A stretch of 7,102 bases of DNA. Source: Candidatus Rokuibacteriota bacterium. Its GTDB lineage: Bacteria > Methylomirabilota > Methylomirabilia > Rokubacteriales > CSP1-6. The translations under genes were made by a program, and so were the position numbers. Of this stretch, positions 1-6,300 are shown piece after piece. The notes under the pieces were generated by a model that was given only the letters and a program-made list of their open reading frames with translations, did no database searches and had not been told where the DNA came from. Positions within the stretch are counted from its first letter, which is position 1. Every line of letters starts with the position of its first letter. The stretch covers positions 1 to 7,102 of the forward strand of contig JACORX010000306.1 of the NCBI GenBank assembly GCA_016179165.1, in the 5' to 3' direction.

Positions 1-383
1 ACATTGCGGTATCCCAGGGCCAGGAGGCGGCCGCGCGCCAGGCCGGCAAGCGCTTCGTGCCGTTCGACCGTATAGACCCGGTCGACCACGCGGGACAGCA
101 CCCCAGCGGCGTACCCCGAGCCGGTGCCGATCTCGAGCACCCGGTCCTGTGGCTCCGGCTGGATCGCGGCGATCATGAGGGCGACGATATAGGGCTGGGA
201 GATCGTCTGACCTTCCTCGATCGGCAGCGGAGTGTCTTCGTAGGCGAACTCCGCGACGTCCTCTTGCATGAATGCCTCTCGAGGGACAACCCGCATGGCG
301 TCGAGCACTCGATCGTCGCTCACGCCTCGAGCGGCGATCTGATACCGCACCATGTTCTCGCGCAGGACGCTCATGTCAGGCAC
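1..383 (-). CDS. pcm: Protein-L-isoaspartate O-methyltransferase, N-terminal part (cut by left edge)
   Basis: PIMT transfers a methyl group from S-adenosylmethionine to isoaspartyl residues in damaged proteins and so starts their repair in the cytoplasm. Only the first 127 codons are in the window; the family is usually a little over 200 residues, and longer fusions exist. Visible motifs are RENMVRYQIAARGV near residues 8-21, the PIMT signature GQTISQPYIVALM at about 58-70, and the SAM-binding motif I VLEIGTGSGYAAGVL at 82-96, followed by the acidic strand YTVER at about 104-108. These align closely with E. coli Pcm as I recall it. I chose the GTG at 383 because a GGGGGAG Shine-Dalgarno lies 5 bases upstream and the frame is closed by a TAG at 399-401; an in-frame ATG at 374 is the alternative. 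It lies 169 bases downstream of the BON gene on the same strand and could be co-transcribed with it. Whether the off-window part carries an extra domain cannot be seen. Confidence 0.93.
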   Translation of the reverse strand, partial: MPDMSVLRENMVRYQIAARGVSDDRVLDAMRVVPREAFMQEDVAEFAYEDTPLPIEEGQTISQPYIVALMIAAIQPEPQDRVLEIGTGSGYAAGVLSRVVDRVYTVERHEALAGLARGRLLALGYRN

Positions 384-552
384 GGAATCTCCCCCATTCT
401 AAGGCACGGAGAACGGGACGTGAGCCGCCCCCGGATGAACCGGCAGACGGCTCAGCGCTCTCGTGCGTCGTGACTACCCACGCGGGATCCGGCGGCCCAC
501 GTTGCCCGCGATGTGGATCTCTGTCGCGGCGTCTACTTCCCCGGCGACCGGC

Positions 553-1227
553 TCAGACCGGTTCCATGCGCAGATGGTCCTCGACGGCGTGGACACCGAG
601 AGTGAAGCGGGCGGCCGAGAACACCGCTTGGCGCTCCGCCCACGAATGAACCGGCCCCCTCAGCGTCACGGTGCCGTCCCGGACATCGACGCGGATCCGC
701 CGGGCCTCGCGTTCGGCACGCCGCTCCAGGGCCTGCTCGATCGCCTTTTGGACGTCCTCGGTCACCGGCTTCGCCGGCGGCACGGTGATCTTGTTCACTA
801 CGATCTTCACACCCGTTAGATTGCGGACGGCCCGCTCCGCGTCCTCGCGCTGACTCCAGCGCTCGACCGTGCCTTCAAGCGTGACCCAGCCGTCCGTGAC
901 GGTGGACGTGATCTGCTCCTCGGGGACGAACACGTCCCATTCGAGCGTCCGCCGCACCGCCTGAGCGATCTCGGTGTCGGTGCGTGCGAGCCCGCCCGGG
1001 ACCTTCACCTTGATGTCGTTCGCCACGTCGAGGACGCCCATCACGCGACGGGCCGCCTCCTGGGCCGCCAAGCGCTTTGCCCAGCTCGTCACCGTGCCGG
1101 TGAGCGTGACAACGCCGCCGTCCACCTGGACCCCGACCTCCGTCTCATCGACGCGGGAGTCCCACTTGAGCTCCTCGAGCACGTCATGATGGATCTGGGT
1201 GTCACTCTTCCTAATTGCCTGTGTCAT
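553..1227 (-). CDS. Three-BON-domain protein, no signal peptide
   Basis: A 224-residue protein made almost wholly of three BON domains, at about residues 8-76, 84-150 and 155-221. Each repeat shows the BON pattern: an amphipathic helix (for example DTQIHHDVLEEL, DTEIAQAVRRTL, VTEDVQKAIEQAL), then a V-x-V-x-D/G-G-x-V-T-L-x-G strand pair, then a W-A/S-x-R helix and a G-V-x-x-V/I strand. BON domains are thought to bind phospholipid or other hydrophobic surfaces, as in OsmY and secretins. Unlike OsmY there is no N-terminal hydrophobic stretch, so a cytoplasmic location is inferred. The start is well supported: AAGGAGA at 1234-1240, with 7 bases between the core and the ATG. It follows the PNPOx-like gene on the same strand, separated by 158 bases with a hairpin and a possible micro-ORF. 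Such BON proteins often accompany USP and CBS-domain genes in stress islands. The precise function is unknown. Confidence 0.92.
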   Translation of the reverse strand: MTQAIRKSDTQIHHDVLEELKWDSRVDETEVGVQVDGGVVTLTGTVTSWAKRLAAQEAARRVMGVLDVANDIKVKVPGGLARTDTEIAQAVRRTLEWDVFVPEEQITSTVTDGWVTLEGTVERWSQREDAERAVRNLTGVKIVVNKITVPPAKPVTEDVQKAIEQALERRAEREARRIRVDVRDGTVTLRGPVHSWAERQAVFSAARFTLGVHAVEDHLRMEPV

Positions 1228-1233
1228 GGCTGA

Positions 1234-1240
1234 TCTCCTT
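1234..1240 (-). promoter_or_regulatory. Ribosome binding site of the BON gene
   Basis: The minus strand reads AAAGGAGA, then 6-7 bases, then ATG at 1227. It is a near-consensus Shine-Dalgarno and fixes the start of the three-BON protein. Confidence 0.85.
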
Positions 1241-1265
1241 TCGTTTCCTCGGCGGCGCTCCTCGC

Positions 1266-1302
1266 GTCGTCACGGTCCCCGTTGCGCGAGGGCCCTGACG
1301 AC
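1266..1302 (-). other. Intercistronic hairpin upstream of the BON gene
   Basis: The arms GTCGTCA (1266-1272) and TGACGAC (1296-1302) form a perfect 7-bp inverted repeat. Pairing can continue inwards through a mismatch, 2 GC pairs, a second mismatch and about 5 more pairs to a small loop. There is no T-run after it in either direction, so it is not a classic intrinsic terminator. In the minus-strand transcript it would sit between the PNPOx-like gene and the BON gene, where it could stabilise or process the message. That role is inference. Confidence 0.4.
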
Positions 1303-1308
1303 ATCGCT

Positions 1309-1386
1309 CTACGTGAAAGTCCCAGCAACCGGGCCGGCATCGACGACGGCGAGCGGCCCAATGCTCCGGTCGGTCATGAGGCACAT
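1309..1386 (-). CDS. Possible 25-residue ORF coupled to the PNPOx-like gene
   Basis: The PNPOx-like gene ends in AGGAGGTGATG: its TGA stop (1386-1388) shares one base with an ATG that opens this frame, and a perfect AGGAGG lies just before it. A second in-frame ATG at 1377 sits about 11 bases after the GGAGG core, a more usual distance. The predicted peptide starts MCLMTDRSIGPLAVV and ends DAGPVAGTFT before TAG at 1309-1311. It has no recognised domain, and with only 25 codons coding statistics say little. The AGGAGG also encodes the final Arg-Arg of the upstream protein, so it may be chance. It could be a real micro-protein, a remnant of a decayed gene, or a translated spacer before the hairpin. 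Confidence 0.25.
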   Translation of the reverse strand: MCLMTDRSIGPLAVVDAGPVAGTFT

Positions 1387-1949
1387 CACCTCCTCAGATG
1401 AGGCGCGAGCAGGCTACCCCGGACCTGCCGCAGAAGGTTTTGCAGCCGGCCCTCTTCGCCTGAGTCGGTCATCGACAGCTTTGCGTTAGCCGGGGTCACC
1501 GGCTCAGGGGTGGCGCGGTGGCCGGTCATCTGAAGGCAGTGAATTCGGTAGAAGACCGGCACCAGCGGGCGCTGTGTGCCGTGGAGGATCGTTTTCACGT
1601 AAGCGGGCTCCCACCATACGGCGTTCCGTTTCAGCAGTGTGTAGGCGACTGTGCGCGTGCCCTGCCATTCGGGTGTATCGGGCAACTCCTCGTAGCGACC
1701 GAAGACAATGACACTCACCCACTGCTCCGGGTTCACCACCTCGTCCACCTCGACGCAGACCAGCGGGTTGGTGCGCATCCACTCGATCTTTTGTCCGACG
1801 GTCGAAAAGCTATAGAGGTAACCATTGTTGTCGGCAAAATAGACTGGCACGACGTAGGGTCGGACCCCTTGGGTGCACGCCAATCTACCGAGATGCGTAC
1901 GAGCCAGCAGATCCAGACTCGCCTGCCTAGTCAGTTCCTGGATCAACAC
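1386..1949 (-). CDS. PNPOx-like (Nim/Pyridox_ox_2 type) flavin-binding protein
   Basis: A 187-residue protein of the pyridoxamine 5'-phosphate oxidase-like split-barrel superfamily. Members bind FMN or related flavins and include nitroimidazole reductases (Nim) and many stress-linked proteins of unknown substrate. The core is seen in GRLACTQGVRPYVVPVYF at about residues 21-38, a typical first beta-hairpin, followed by LYSFSTVGQKIEWMRTNP at 45-62, where the helix and its K/R residues usually contact the flavin phosphate, and by VCVEVDE and SVIVFGRYEEL at about 64-89. Residues from about 145 onwards are a low-similarity tail ending in Arg-Arg. The start is GTG at 1949, with a weak GGGAGAG 5 bases upstream; a TTG follows directly. 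No convincing promoter was found upstream. It is probably first in a unit with the BON gene. The substrate cannot be assigned from sequence; true PNPO activity is unlikely because the C-terminal PNPO signature is not seen. Confidence 0.88.
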   Translation of the reverse strand: MLIQELTRQASLDLLARTHLGRLACTQGVRPYVVPVYFADNNGYLYSFSTVGQKIEWMRTNPLVCVEVDEVVNPEQWVSVIVFGRYEELPDTPEWQGTRTVAYTLLKRNAVWWEPAYVKTILHGTQRPLVPVFYRIHCLQMTGHRATPEPVTPANAKLSMTDSGEEGRLQNLLRQVRGSLLAPHLRR

Positions 1950-2242
1950 GACGACTCTCCCACGTCTCGACCATTCGGTTCTCTAGTACCGGACGAAACG
2001 ACGCTCCTTCTCGACGAAGGGCGGGATCGCCTCGACGATGTCGGATCCGGAACCTCCCCTTGCCGCGCGCGACCGCCCTGGTCGGCTCTCTTCAAGTGCA
2101 TTCCGGTTGCCATCGGGCGTTGCGGGCGAGACGGGATCGTTCCGCGGATTTACCCGTCTCGAAACGGCTCCACGCCCGGCTCCGATGGGACAGGGATGAC
2201 CCAGTGAGGCGGCACCTCCCGGCCGCCGTTCTGGGCCGCCGC
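1950..2242. other. Gene-poor stretch upstream of the PNPOx-like gene
   Basis: I see no convincing gene, RNA or terminator here. On the minus strand, 1983-2045 is a short open segment whose codons end mostly in G or C and which reads DIVEAIPPFVEKERRFVRY before a TAG. It looks like the C-terminus of a lost gene, but I cannot name the family. Above it the frame loses coding character. A minus-strand 52-codon frame (1943-2101) has no good ribosome site and no recognisable product. Confidence 0.4.
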
Positions 2243-2475
2243 GTGGAACGCTCCGTGCTCGCCGCGTTTCGGCCCGCGGACCCCGTCCGCGCTGTTCAGG
2301 GCGGATGCAGCCCATCGCCACGATTGAGGACCCGGCCGTCATGTAAGGGATCCTCGCCCACCTCGGGCTCCCAGGCACGCGGGACGGCCCGCAGCCTCCC
2401 TTGTCCATGACTGAGGCAGGAGCCGAGCAGGAGGCACTCCCCACAGCTCTCGCCCCCCTGCGTCGAGGCGCCGAT
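2243..2475 (+). pseudogene. Decayed C-terminus of an IS91-like transposase
   Basis: The clear part is at 2293-2373. Frame 1 reads CSGRMQPIATIEDPAVM, a TAA stop at 2344-2346, then GILAHLGLP. This matches the end of Y2/IS91-type transposases, which typically read C-P-R-C-G-G-R-M, then I-A-T-I-x-D-P-A-V, two basic residues and I-L-A-H-L-G-L-P (family pattern from memory). Just upstream, frame 2 reads ERSVLAAFRPADPVR (2246-2290), resembling the segment that precedes this zinc-ribbon, so a frameshift lies near 2288-2293. The TAA falls where two basic residues are expected. No catalytic domain and no element ends are recognisable in the window, so this is a dead fragment. The boundaries are approximate; similarity fades after about 2380 into a Pro/Ala-rich tail, which such transposases also have. 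Confidence 0.6.
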
Positions 2476-2504
2476 TTGACGGCTCCGACGCGATCTGACA
2501 GGAT
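2476..2504 (+). promoter_or_regulatory. Putative sigma70-like promoter for phosphofructokinase
   Basis: TTGACG at 2476-2481 (5 of 6 to the -35 consensus), a 17-base spacer, then CAGGAT at 2499-2504 (weak -10). Transcription would begin near 2511, leaving a leader of about 45 bases before the ATG at 2556. It lies at the end of the transposase relic. The -10 is poor, so confidence is moderate. Confidence 0.4.
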
Positions 2505-2544
2505 CCGCCCGAGATGTGTCGGGGAATGTTGGAGACCGAACACC

Positions 2545-2549
2545 GGAGG
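2545..2549 (+). promoter_or_regulatory. Ribosome binding site of phosphofructokinase
   Basis: GGAGG lies 6 bases before the ATG at 2556. It selects this start over the in-frame ATG at 2514, which would add 14 unrelated residues and lies close to the predicted transcription start. Confidence 0.85.
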
Positions 2550-2555
2550 AAAAGC

Positions 2556-3662
2556 ATGACGACGATCCGCCACATCGGTGTGCTGACCGGAGGCGGGGAC
2601 TGCCCGGGGATGAACGCGGCGCTCCGCGCCCTCGTCAAGGCCGCCACGCACCGACACGGGATCCGCGTGAGCGGATTCCTCGACGGCTTCGCCGGCCTTC
2701 TCGACGACGCCTCCCGGCCCCTGGGCTTCGACGACGTCAGCGGCATTCTCACCCAGGGCGGGACCATCCTCGGCGCCTCGAACCGCCACGATCCCTTCCG
2801 CGTGCCGGTGCCCGGGCCCGGCGGCCCAACGTACCGGGACCGCTCGGATGCCGTGCTCGCCACCCTCGCCCGCCACGAGGTCGACGCCCTCGTCGCCATC
2901 GGCGGCGACGGCACCCTACGCATCGCCCGGCAGCTCGGTGCCAGGGGCGTGCCCGTCGTGGGCGTGCCCAAGACCATCGACAACGACGTGGGCGGGACCG
3001 AGGTGAGCGTGGGCTTCGACTCGGCGCGCTCCATCGCTACCGACGCCGTGGACCGGCTCCACTCGACGGCGGCATCCCACCACCGGATCATGGTCGTGGA
3101 AGTGATGGGGCGGCACGCGGGCTGGATCGCGCTCGAGGCTGGAGTCGCCGGCGGCGGGGACGTGATCCTCATCCCGGAGATCCGCTGGAGCTACGAGGCC
3201 GTCGCCCGCGACATCGGGGAGCGCACGGCGCGAGGCCGCCGCTTCTCGATCGTCGTGATCGCCGAGGGCGCCCCCCGCCCCGACGGCGGGACGGTGGTCC
3301 GCGAGATCGTCGCGGGCAGCCCCGAGCCGGTGCGCCTGGGGGGCGTGGGCGCGGTGCTCGCGCAGGCCCTGGGCGCGATACTGCCCTTCGAAACGCGCTA
3401 CGTGGTGCTCGGGCACGTGCAGCGCGGTGGCGCGCCCACGCCTTCCGATCGCATCCTGGCCACCCGCTTCGGCGCGGCCGCGGTCGACGCGGTGATGGAG
3501 GGGGCATGGGGCGCCATGGTGGCGCTCCGGGGCGACCGCATCGTGCGCGTGCCCATCGCCGATGCGGTGGCCGAGCCGAAGGTCGTCGACCCGGAGGGCG
3601 AGTTGGTGGCGGCGGCCCGGGCCATCAAGACGAGCTTCGGAGACGGCGTCTCGTCGACTTGA
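2556..3662 (+). CDS. pfkA: 6-phosphofructokinase, PfkA superfamily (predicted ATP-type, group III-like)
   Basis: This cytoplasmic enzyme phosphorylates fructose 6-phosphate to fructose 1,6-bisphosphate in glycolysis. The 368 residues hold all core motifs: TGGGDCPGMN at 11-20, GGTILGASNR at 68-77, AIGGDGTL at 114-121, PKTIDND at 138-144 with catalytic Asp142 (E. coli Asp127), SHHR with Arg177 (Arg162) and MGRHAG at 184-189 (Met169-Arg171). HVQRGGAPTPSDR at 287-299 is the conserved C-terminal substrate region. The offset from E. coli PfkA is a constant 15 through the active site. Gly119 corresponds to Gly104, which favours ATP, while Lys139 corresponds to position 124, which is Gly in classical ATP enzymes and Lys in pyrophosphate enzymes. 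This mix is typical of group III, so ATP use is likely but pyrophosphate is not excluded. The length exceeds the 320 residues of E. coli PfkA, with an insertion near 79-95. It has its own promoter candidate and is convergent with the channel gene. Confidence 0.95.
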   Translation: MTTIRHIGVLTGGGDCPGMNAALRALVKAATHRHGIRVSGFLDGFAGLLDDASRPLGFDDVSGILTQGGTILGASNRHDPFRVPVPGPGGPTYRDRSDAVLATLARHEVDALVAIGGDGTLRIARQLGARGVPVVGVPKTIDNDVGGTEVSVGFDSARSIATDAVDRLHSTAASHHRIMVVEVMGRHAGWIALEAGVAGGGDVILIPEIRWSYEAVARDIGERTARGRRFSIVVIAEGAPRPDGGTVVREIVAGSPEPVRLGGVGAVLAQALGAILPFETRYVVLGHVQRGGAPTPSDRILATRFGAAAVDAVMEGAWGAMVALRGDRIVRVPIADAVAEPKVVDPEGELVAAARAIKTSFGDGVSST

Positions 3663-3807
3663 AGCCCTCGAACACCACGATCGGGCCGGCGCCCGCGAGC
3701 AGACAGATCCCCAGGTCGTCTGGATGCAGGAAGGAGAAGCGGAAGAGGTCCCGGATCACCGGCGCAGCGAGCGCCGGTCCGGTTCGGCGGGGGTCAGCGC
3801 CGTGGGA
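3625..3807 (-). pseudogene. Orphan C-terminus of a P-type cation-transporting ATPase
   Basis: After the stop of the channel gene, the same minus-strand frame stays open for 60 codons. From 3762 it reads PVIRDLFRFSFLHPDDLGIC and then LLAGAGPIVVFEGFKSTRRR, ending at TGA 3625-3627. This has the shape of the last cytoplasmic turn and final membrane helix of P-type ATPases (calcium/cation type), which commonly end L-F-R-F-x-P-L-H-P-x-D-L followed by a hydrophobic helix and W/F-E-x-x-K (family pattern from memory). The phosphorylation DKTGT motif and all other domains are absent, and there is no start codon with a ribosome site. I read it as what remains after deletion of most of an ATPase gene. 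The last 38 bases overlap the 3' end of phosphofructokinase on the opposite strand. Confidence 0.6.
3758..3778. terminator. Hairpin between convergent genes, possible bidirectional terminator
   Basis: ACCGGCGC (3758-3765), a 5-base AGCGA loop, and GCGCCGGT (3771-3778) form a perfect 8-bp, all but AT-free stem. It lies about 96 bases after the phosphofructokinase stop and 30 bases after the channel stop, so it is placed to end transcription from both sides. There is no T-run on either strand, so termination is a position-based inference. Confidence 0.4.
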
Positions 3808-4674
3808 TCACGCCCGGGGCCGGCGCCGGAGGTAGACGAACCAGTAGACGGCGCCCACGAGCAGCGTCCCACCGATCACGTTGCCGATGGTGACGGGGAG
3901 CAGGTTGCGAAGAACGAACCCACTCCAGCTCAAGGCCTGCGCGCTGAGCCCGAGGTCGCGGCCCGTGACGAAGCCGGGATCGAGCGCCGCGATGAACAAG
4001 CCCAGCGGGACGAAGTACATGTTCGCAACCGAGTGCTCGAACCCGGCGGCGACGAAGGCGCTGATCGGAAAGACGATGGCCAGGATCCGATCGGTGGTCG
4101 TCCTCGCGCTGTAGCTGAGCCACACGGCGAGGCAGACGAGGGCATTGCAGAGGATCCCGAGCGCCACAGCCTGCCCGAAGCCGAGCTCGAGCTTGGCGTG
4201 AGCGATGCCGAAGGCGGTAATGCCGAAGGCGCCGTCCCCGAAGCGCTGGGTCCCACCGAGACAGACCAGCATCGCCGTCGCCGCGGCCCCAACGAAATTG
4301 CCCGCGTACACGATGGCCCAGCTCCGCAGCAGCGCTCGTGTCGTCACGCGACCGCTCGCCCATGCCATGGCGATCAGGTTATTGCCGGTGAAGAGCTCCG
4401 CCCCGCCGACGATGACGAGGATCAGCCCGAGGCTGAACGCCACCCCCGCCAGCACCCGCGTCGGCCCCCAGGGCGCCGCGCCGGAGCCCGCCAGGGCGGT
4501 CGTGGCGAATACGCCCCCGAGCGCGACGAAGGCGCCGGCCAGCACCGCGAGGACGAACTGGCCGAAGGCGTCCATCGAGGCTTTCTTCACCCCGATCTCC
4601 TCCGCCTGCTTGGCCATCTCCGGGGGAAGCAGGGCATCCAGCCGCGGCGTCGCTTTGCTCCCGCTCTCCGCCAT
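3808..4674 (-). CDS. Formate/nitrite transporter family channel (FocA/NirC-like)
   Basis: An inner-membrane channel of the FNT family, which forms pentamers passing small monovalent anions such as formate, nitrite or hydrosulfide. The 288 residues contain a hydrophilic N-terminus of about 37 residues and six predicted membrane segments at roughly 38-61, 74-91, 116-139, 165-186, 197-230 (broken) and 255-281. Family motifs are GGAELFTGNN at 90-99, GNFVGA at 125-130, LGILCNALVCLAVW at 172-185, FPISAFVAAGFEHSVANM at 202-219 with the pore histidine (His214, like E. coli FocA His209), and LLPVTIGNVIGG at 258-269. I chose the ATG at 4674; a GTG just before it (4677) is also possible. Only 9 bases separate it from the GroEL stop, and GAGAG within this gap is a weak ribosome site, so it is probably translated by coupling. 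Which anion it carries cannot be told. Confidence 0.93.
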   Translation of the reverse strand: MAESGSKATPRLDALLPPEMAKQAEEIGVKKASMDAFGQFVLAVLAGAFVALGGVFATTALAGSGAAPWGPTRVLAGVAFSLGLILVIVGGAELFTGNNLIAMAWASGRVTTRALLRSWAIVYAGNFVGAAATAMLVCLGGTQRFGDGAFGITAFGIAHAKLELGFGQAVALGILCNALVCLAVWLSYSARTTTDRILAIVFPISAFVAAGFEHSVANMYFVPLGLFIAALDPGFVTGRDLGLSAQALSWSGFVLRNLLPVTIGNVIGGTLLVGAVYWFVYLRRRPRA

Positions 4675-4683
4675 CACAAGCTC

Positions 4684-6300
4684 TCAGCCCAGGGCCCGGG
4701 CGGGCTCCTTGTCCTTCTCTTCTTCCGCCTCGGTGAGCGTCGCCTCGGTCAGCAGCAGGAGGCTCGCGGCCGAGACCGCGTTCTCGAGCGCGATGCGGAC
4801 GACCTTGGTCGGATCGATGATGCCCGCCTCCACGAGGTCGACGTACTGCTTCCGGGCGGCGTCGAAGCCCATGCTGCCCTTGCCCTCGCGCATCCGGTTG
4901 ACCACGACACCGCCGTCCACCGCCGAGTTCTCAGCGATCTGGCGCGTCGGCGCCTCGAGCGCCCGCCTGAGGATCTGGAGCCCCGTGCGCTCGTCGCCCT
5001 CGCACTGCCCCTCCTCGCGCTCCGCGGCGTCGATGGCCCGCAGGAGCGCGAGCCCGCCGCCCGGCACGATGCCCTCCGCCACGGCCGCCTTCGTCGCGCT
5101 GATGGCGTCATCCAGCGCCTCCTTGCGGCTCTTCATCTCGGACTCCGAAGGCGCGCCCACGCGGATGACCGCCACCCCGCCCGCCAGCTTCGCCAGGCGC
5201 TCCTCGAGCTTCTCGCGGTCGTAGTCGCTGGTGGACTTCTCAATCTGCTGGCGGACCTGCTGTGTCCTTCCCTCGATCGCGGCCTTGTCGCCGGCGCCGC
5301 CGATGATCGTCGTCGCCTCCTTGTCCACCACGATGCGCTTGGCGCGGCCAAGATGCCGGGGCTCGACGCTCTCGAGCTTGATGCCCAGCTCCTCGCTGAT
5401 CACAGTGCCCCCGGTGAGGACCGCGATGTCCTCCAGCATCTCCTTGCGGCGGTCGCCGTAGCCCGGCGCCTTCACGGCCACGCAGCGCAGCGCGCCCCGG
5501 AGCTTGTTGACCACGAGGGTCGCCAGCGCGTCGCCCTCGACGTCCTCGGCGAAGATCAGGATCGGCTCGCCCGTCCGGGCCACCTGCTCGAGGAGCGGCA
5601 GCAGGTCCTTCATGACCGTCAGCTTGCGGTCGGTGAGCAGGACCAGCGCGTCCTCCAGCGCCGTCGCCAGCTTCTCGGGGTCGGTGATGAAGTACGGCGA
5701 CAGATAGCCGCGATCGAACTGCAAGCCCTCGACCACCTCCAGCTGGGTCTCGGTCGTCTTGGACTCCTCCACCGAGATCACGCCCTCGTTGCCGACCTTC
5801 TCCATGGCCTCCGCCACCAGCTCGCCGATGGTCGCGTCGTTGTGGGCGGAGATGGTCGCCACCTGCGCCTTCTCCAGCCGGCTGAGCACGGGCCGCGACA
5901 GCGCCCGCAGCGCGACTACCGCCACCCGTGCCCCCCGGTCGAGACCGTGCTTGAGGTCGATGGCGCTGGCGCCGGCCACGACGTTGCGAACCCCGTCGGC
6001 GAAGATGGCGTGGGCGAGCAGGGTGGCGGTGCTGGTGCCGTCGCCGACGGCGTCACCCGTGCGCTCGGCCGCCTGGCGCATCATCTGGGCCCCCAGGTTC
6101 TCGACGGGGTCCTTGAGCTCCATCTCCTTGGCGATGGTGACGCCGTCGTTGCAGACGACGGGCGGCCCGAACGCCTTCTGGATCAGCACGCACCTCGACT
6201 TGGGACCGAGCGTGACCCGCACGGCGTCGGCCAGGGCGGTGGCCCCGCGCAGCACCTTCTCGCGGGCGTCGGAGCGGAAGAGCACCTGCTTGTGGGGCAT
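4684..6300 (-). CDS. groEL: GroEL chaperonin from the internal start
   Basis: Starting at codon 152 of the fused frame gives a 538-residue GroEL of normal length beginning [15 protein letters not shown]. The numbering matches E. coli GroEL without gaps to residue 398: Asp52 in NDGVTIAKE, Asp87 in GDGTSTATL (Ser replaces Thr90), Asp398 in [11 protein letters not shown]. The apical surface that binds substrate and GroES is kept (Tyr199, Tyr203, Phe204, Leu234, Leu237, Val263, Val264), as are [14 protein letters not shown] and [11 protein letters not shown] hydrolysis and GroES binding are therefore predicted intact. The C-terminus lacks the Gly-Gly-Met repeats and instead ends [16 protein letters not shown]. 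No groES lies in the window, so this is probably a secondary GroEL. A GGGGAGG with 7-base spacing makes this start the more likely major product. Confidence 0.85.
   Translation of the reverse strand: MPHKQVLFRSDAREKVLRGATALADAVRVTLGPKSRCVLIQKAFGPPVVCNDGVTIAKEMELKDPVENLGAQMMRQAAERTGDAVGDGTSTATLLAHAIFADGVRNVVAGASAIDLKHGLDRGARVAVVALRALSRPVLSRLEKAQVATISAHNDATIGELVAEAMEKVGNEGVISVEESKTTETQLEVVEGLQFDRGYLSPYFITDPEKLATALEDALVLLTDRKLTVMKDLLPLLEQVARTGEPILIFAEDVEGDALATLVVNKLRGALRCVAVKAPGYGDRRKEMLEDIAVLTGGTVISEELGIKLESVEPRHLGRAKRIVVDKEATTIIGGAGDKAAIEGRTQQVRQQIEKSTSDYDREKLEERLAKLAGGVAVIRVGAPSESEMKSRKEALDDAISATKAAVAEGIVPGGGLALLRAIDAAEREEGQCEGDERTGLQILRRALEAPTRQIAENSAVDGGVVVNRMREGKGSMGFDAARKQYVDLVEAGIIDPTKVVRIALENAVSAASLLLLTEATLTEAEEEKDKEPARALG

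Noticed and set aside
393..398. TAGAAT-like -10 box upstream of pcm on the minus strand
   Set aside because: The -35 match at 17 bases is poor, and the transcript would begin within or after the ribosome site, so the box is probably chance.
1943..2101. 52-codon minus-strand frame starting ATG at 2101
   Set aside because: No convincing ribosome site, Ser/Arg-rich sequence and no recognised motif; it overlaps the start of the PNPOx-like gene.
1518..2207. 229-codon plus-strand frame
   Set aside because: It lies antisense to the PNPOx-like gene for most of its length and shows no known motif or good start.
1983..2876. Long 297-codon minus-strand frame
   Set aside because: Most of it is antisense to the well-supported phosphofructokinase and has low-complexity Arg/Gly/Pro composition typical of high-GC shadow frames. 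Only its last 20 codons look coding-like, and these are reported separately.
3758..3778. Full Rho-independent terminator
   Set aside because: The stem is perfect but neither strand has a T-run after it, so I list it only as a possible terminator.
2516..3835. 439-codon plus-strand frame overlapping phosphofructokinase
   Set aside because: It is a +2 shadow frame dominated by Arg, Gly and Pro; the real product with all catalytic motifs is in the other frame.
4205..5224. 339-codon plus-strand frame across the channel and GroEL genes
   Set aside because: Antisense shadow rich in Ser, Ala and Pro; both genes on the other strand are unambiguous.
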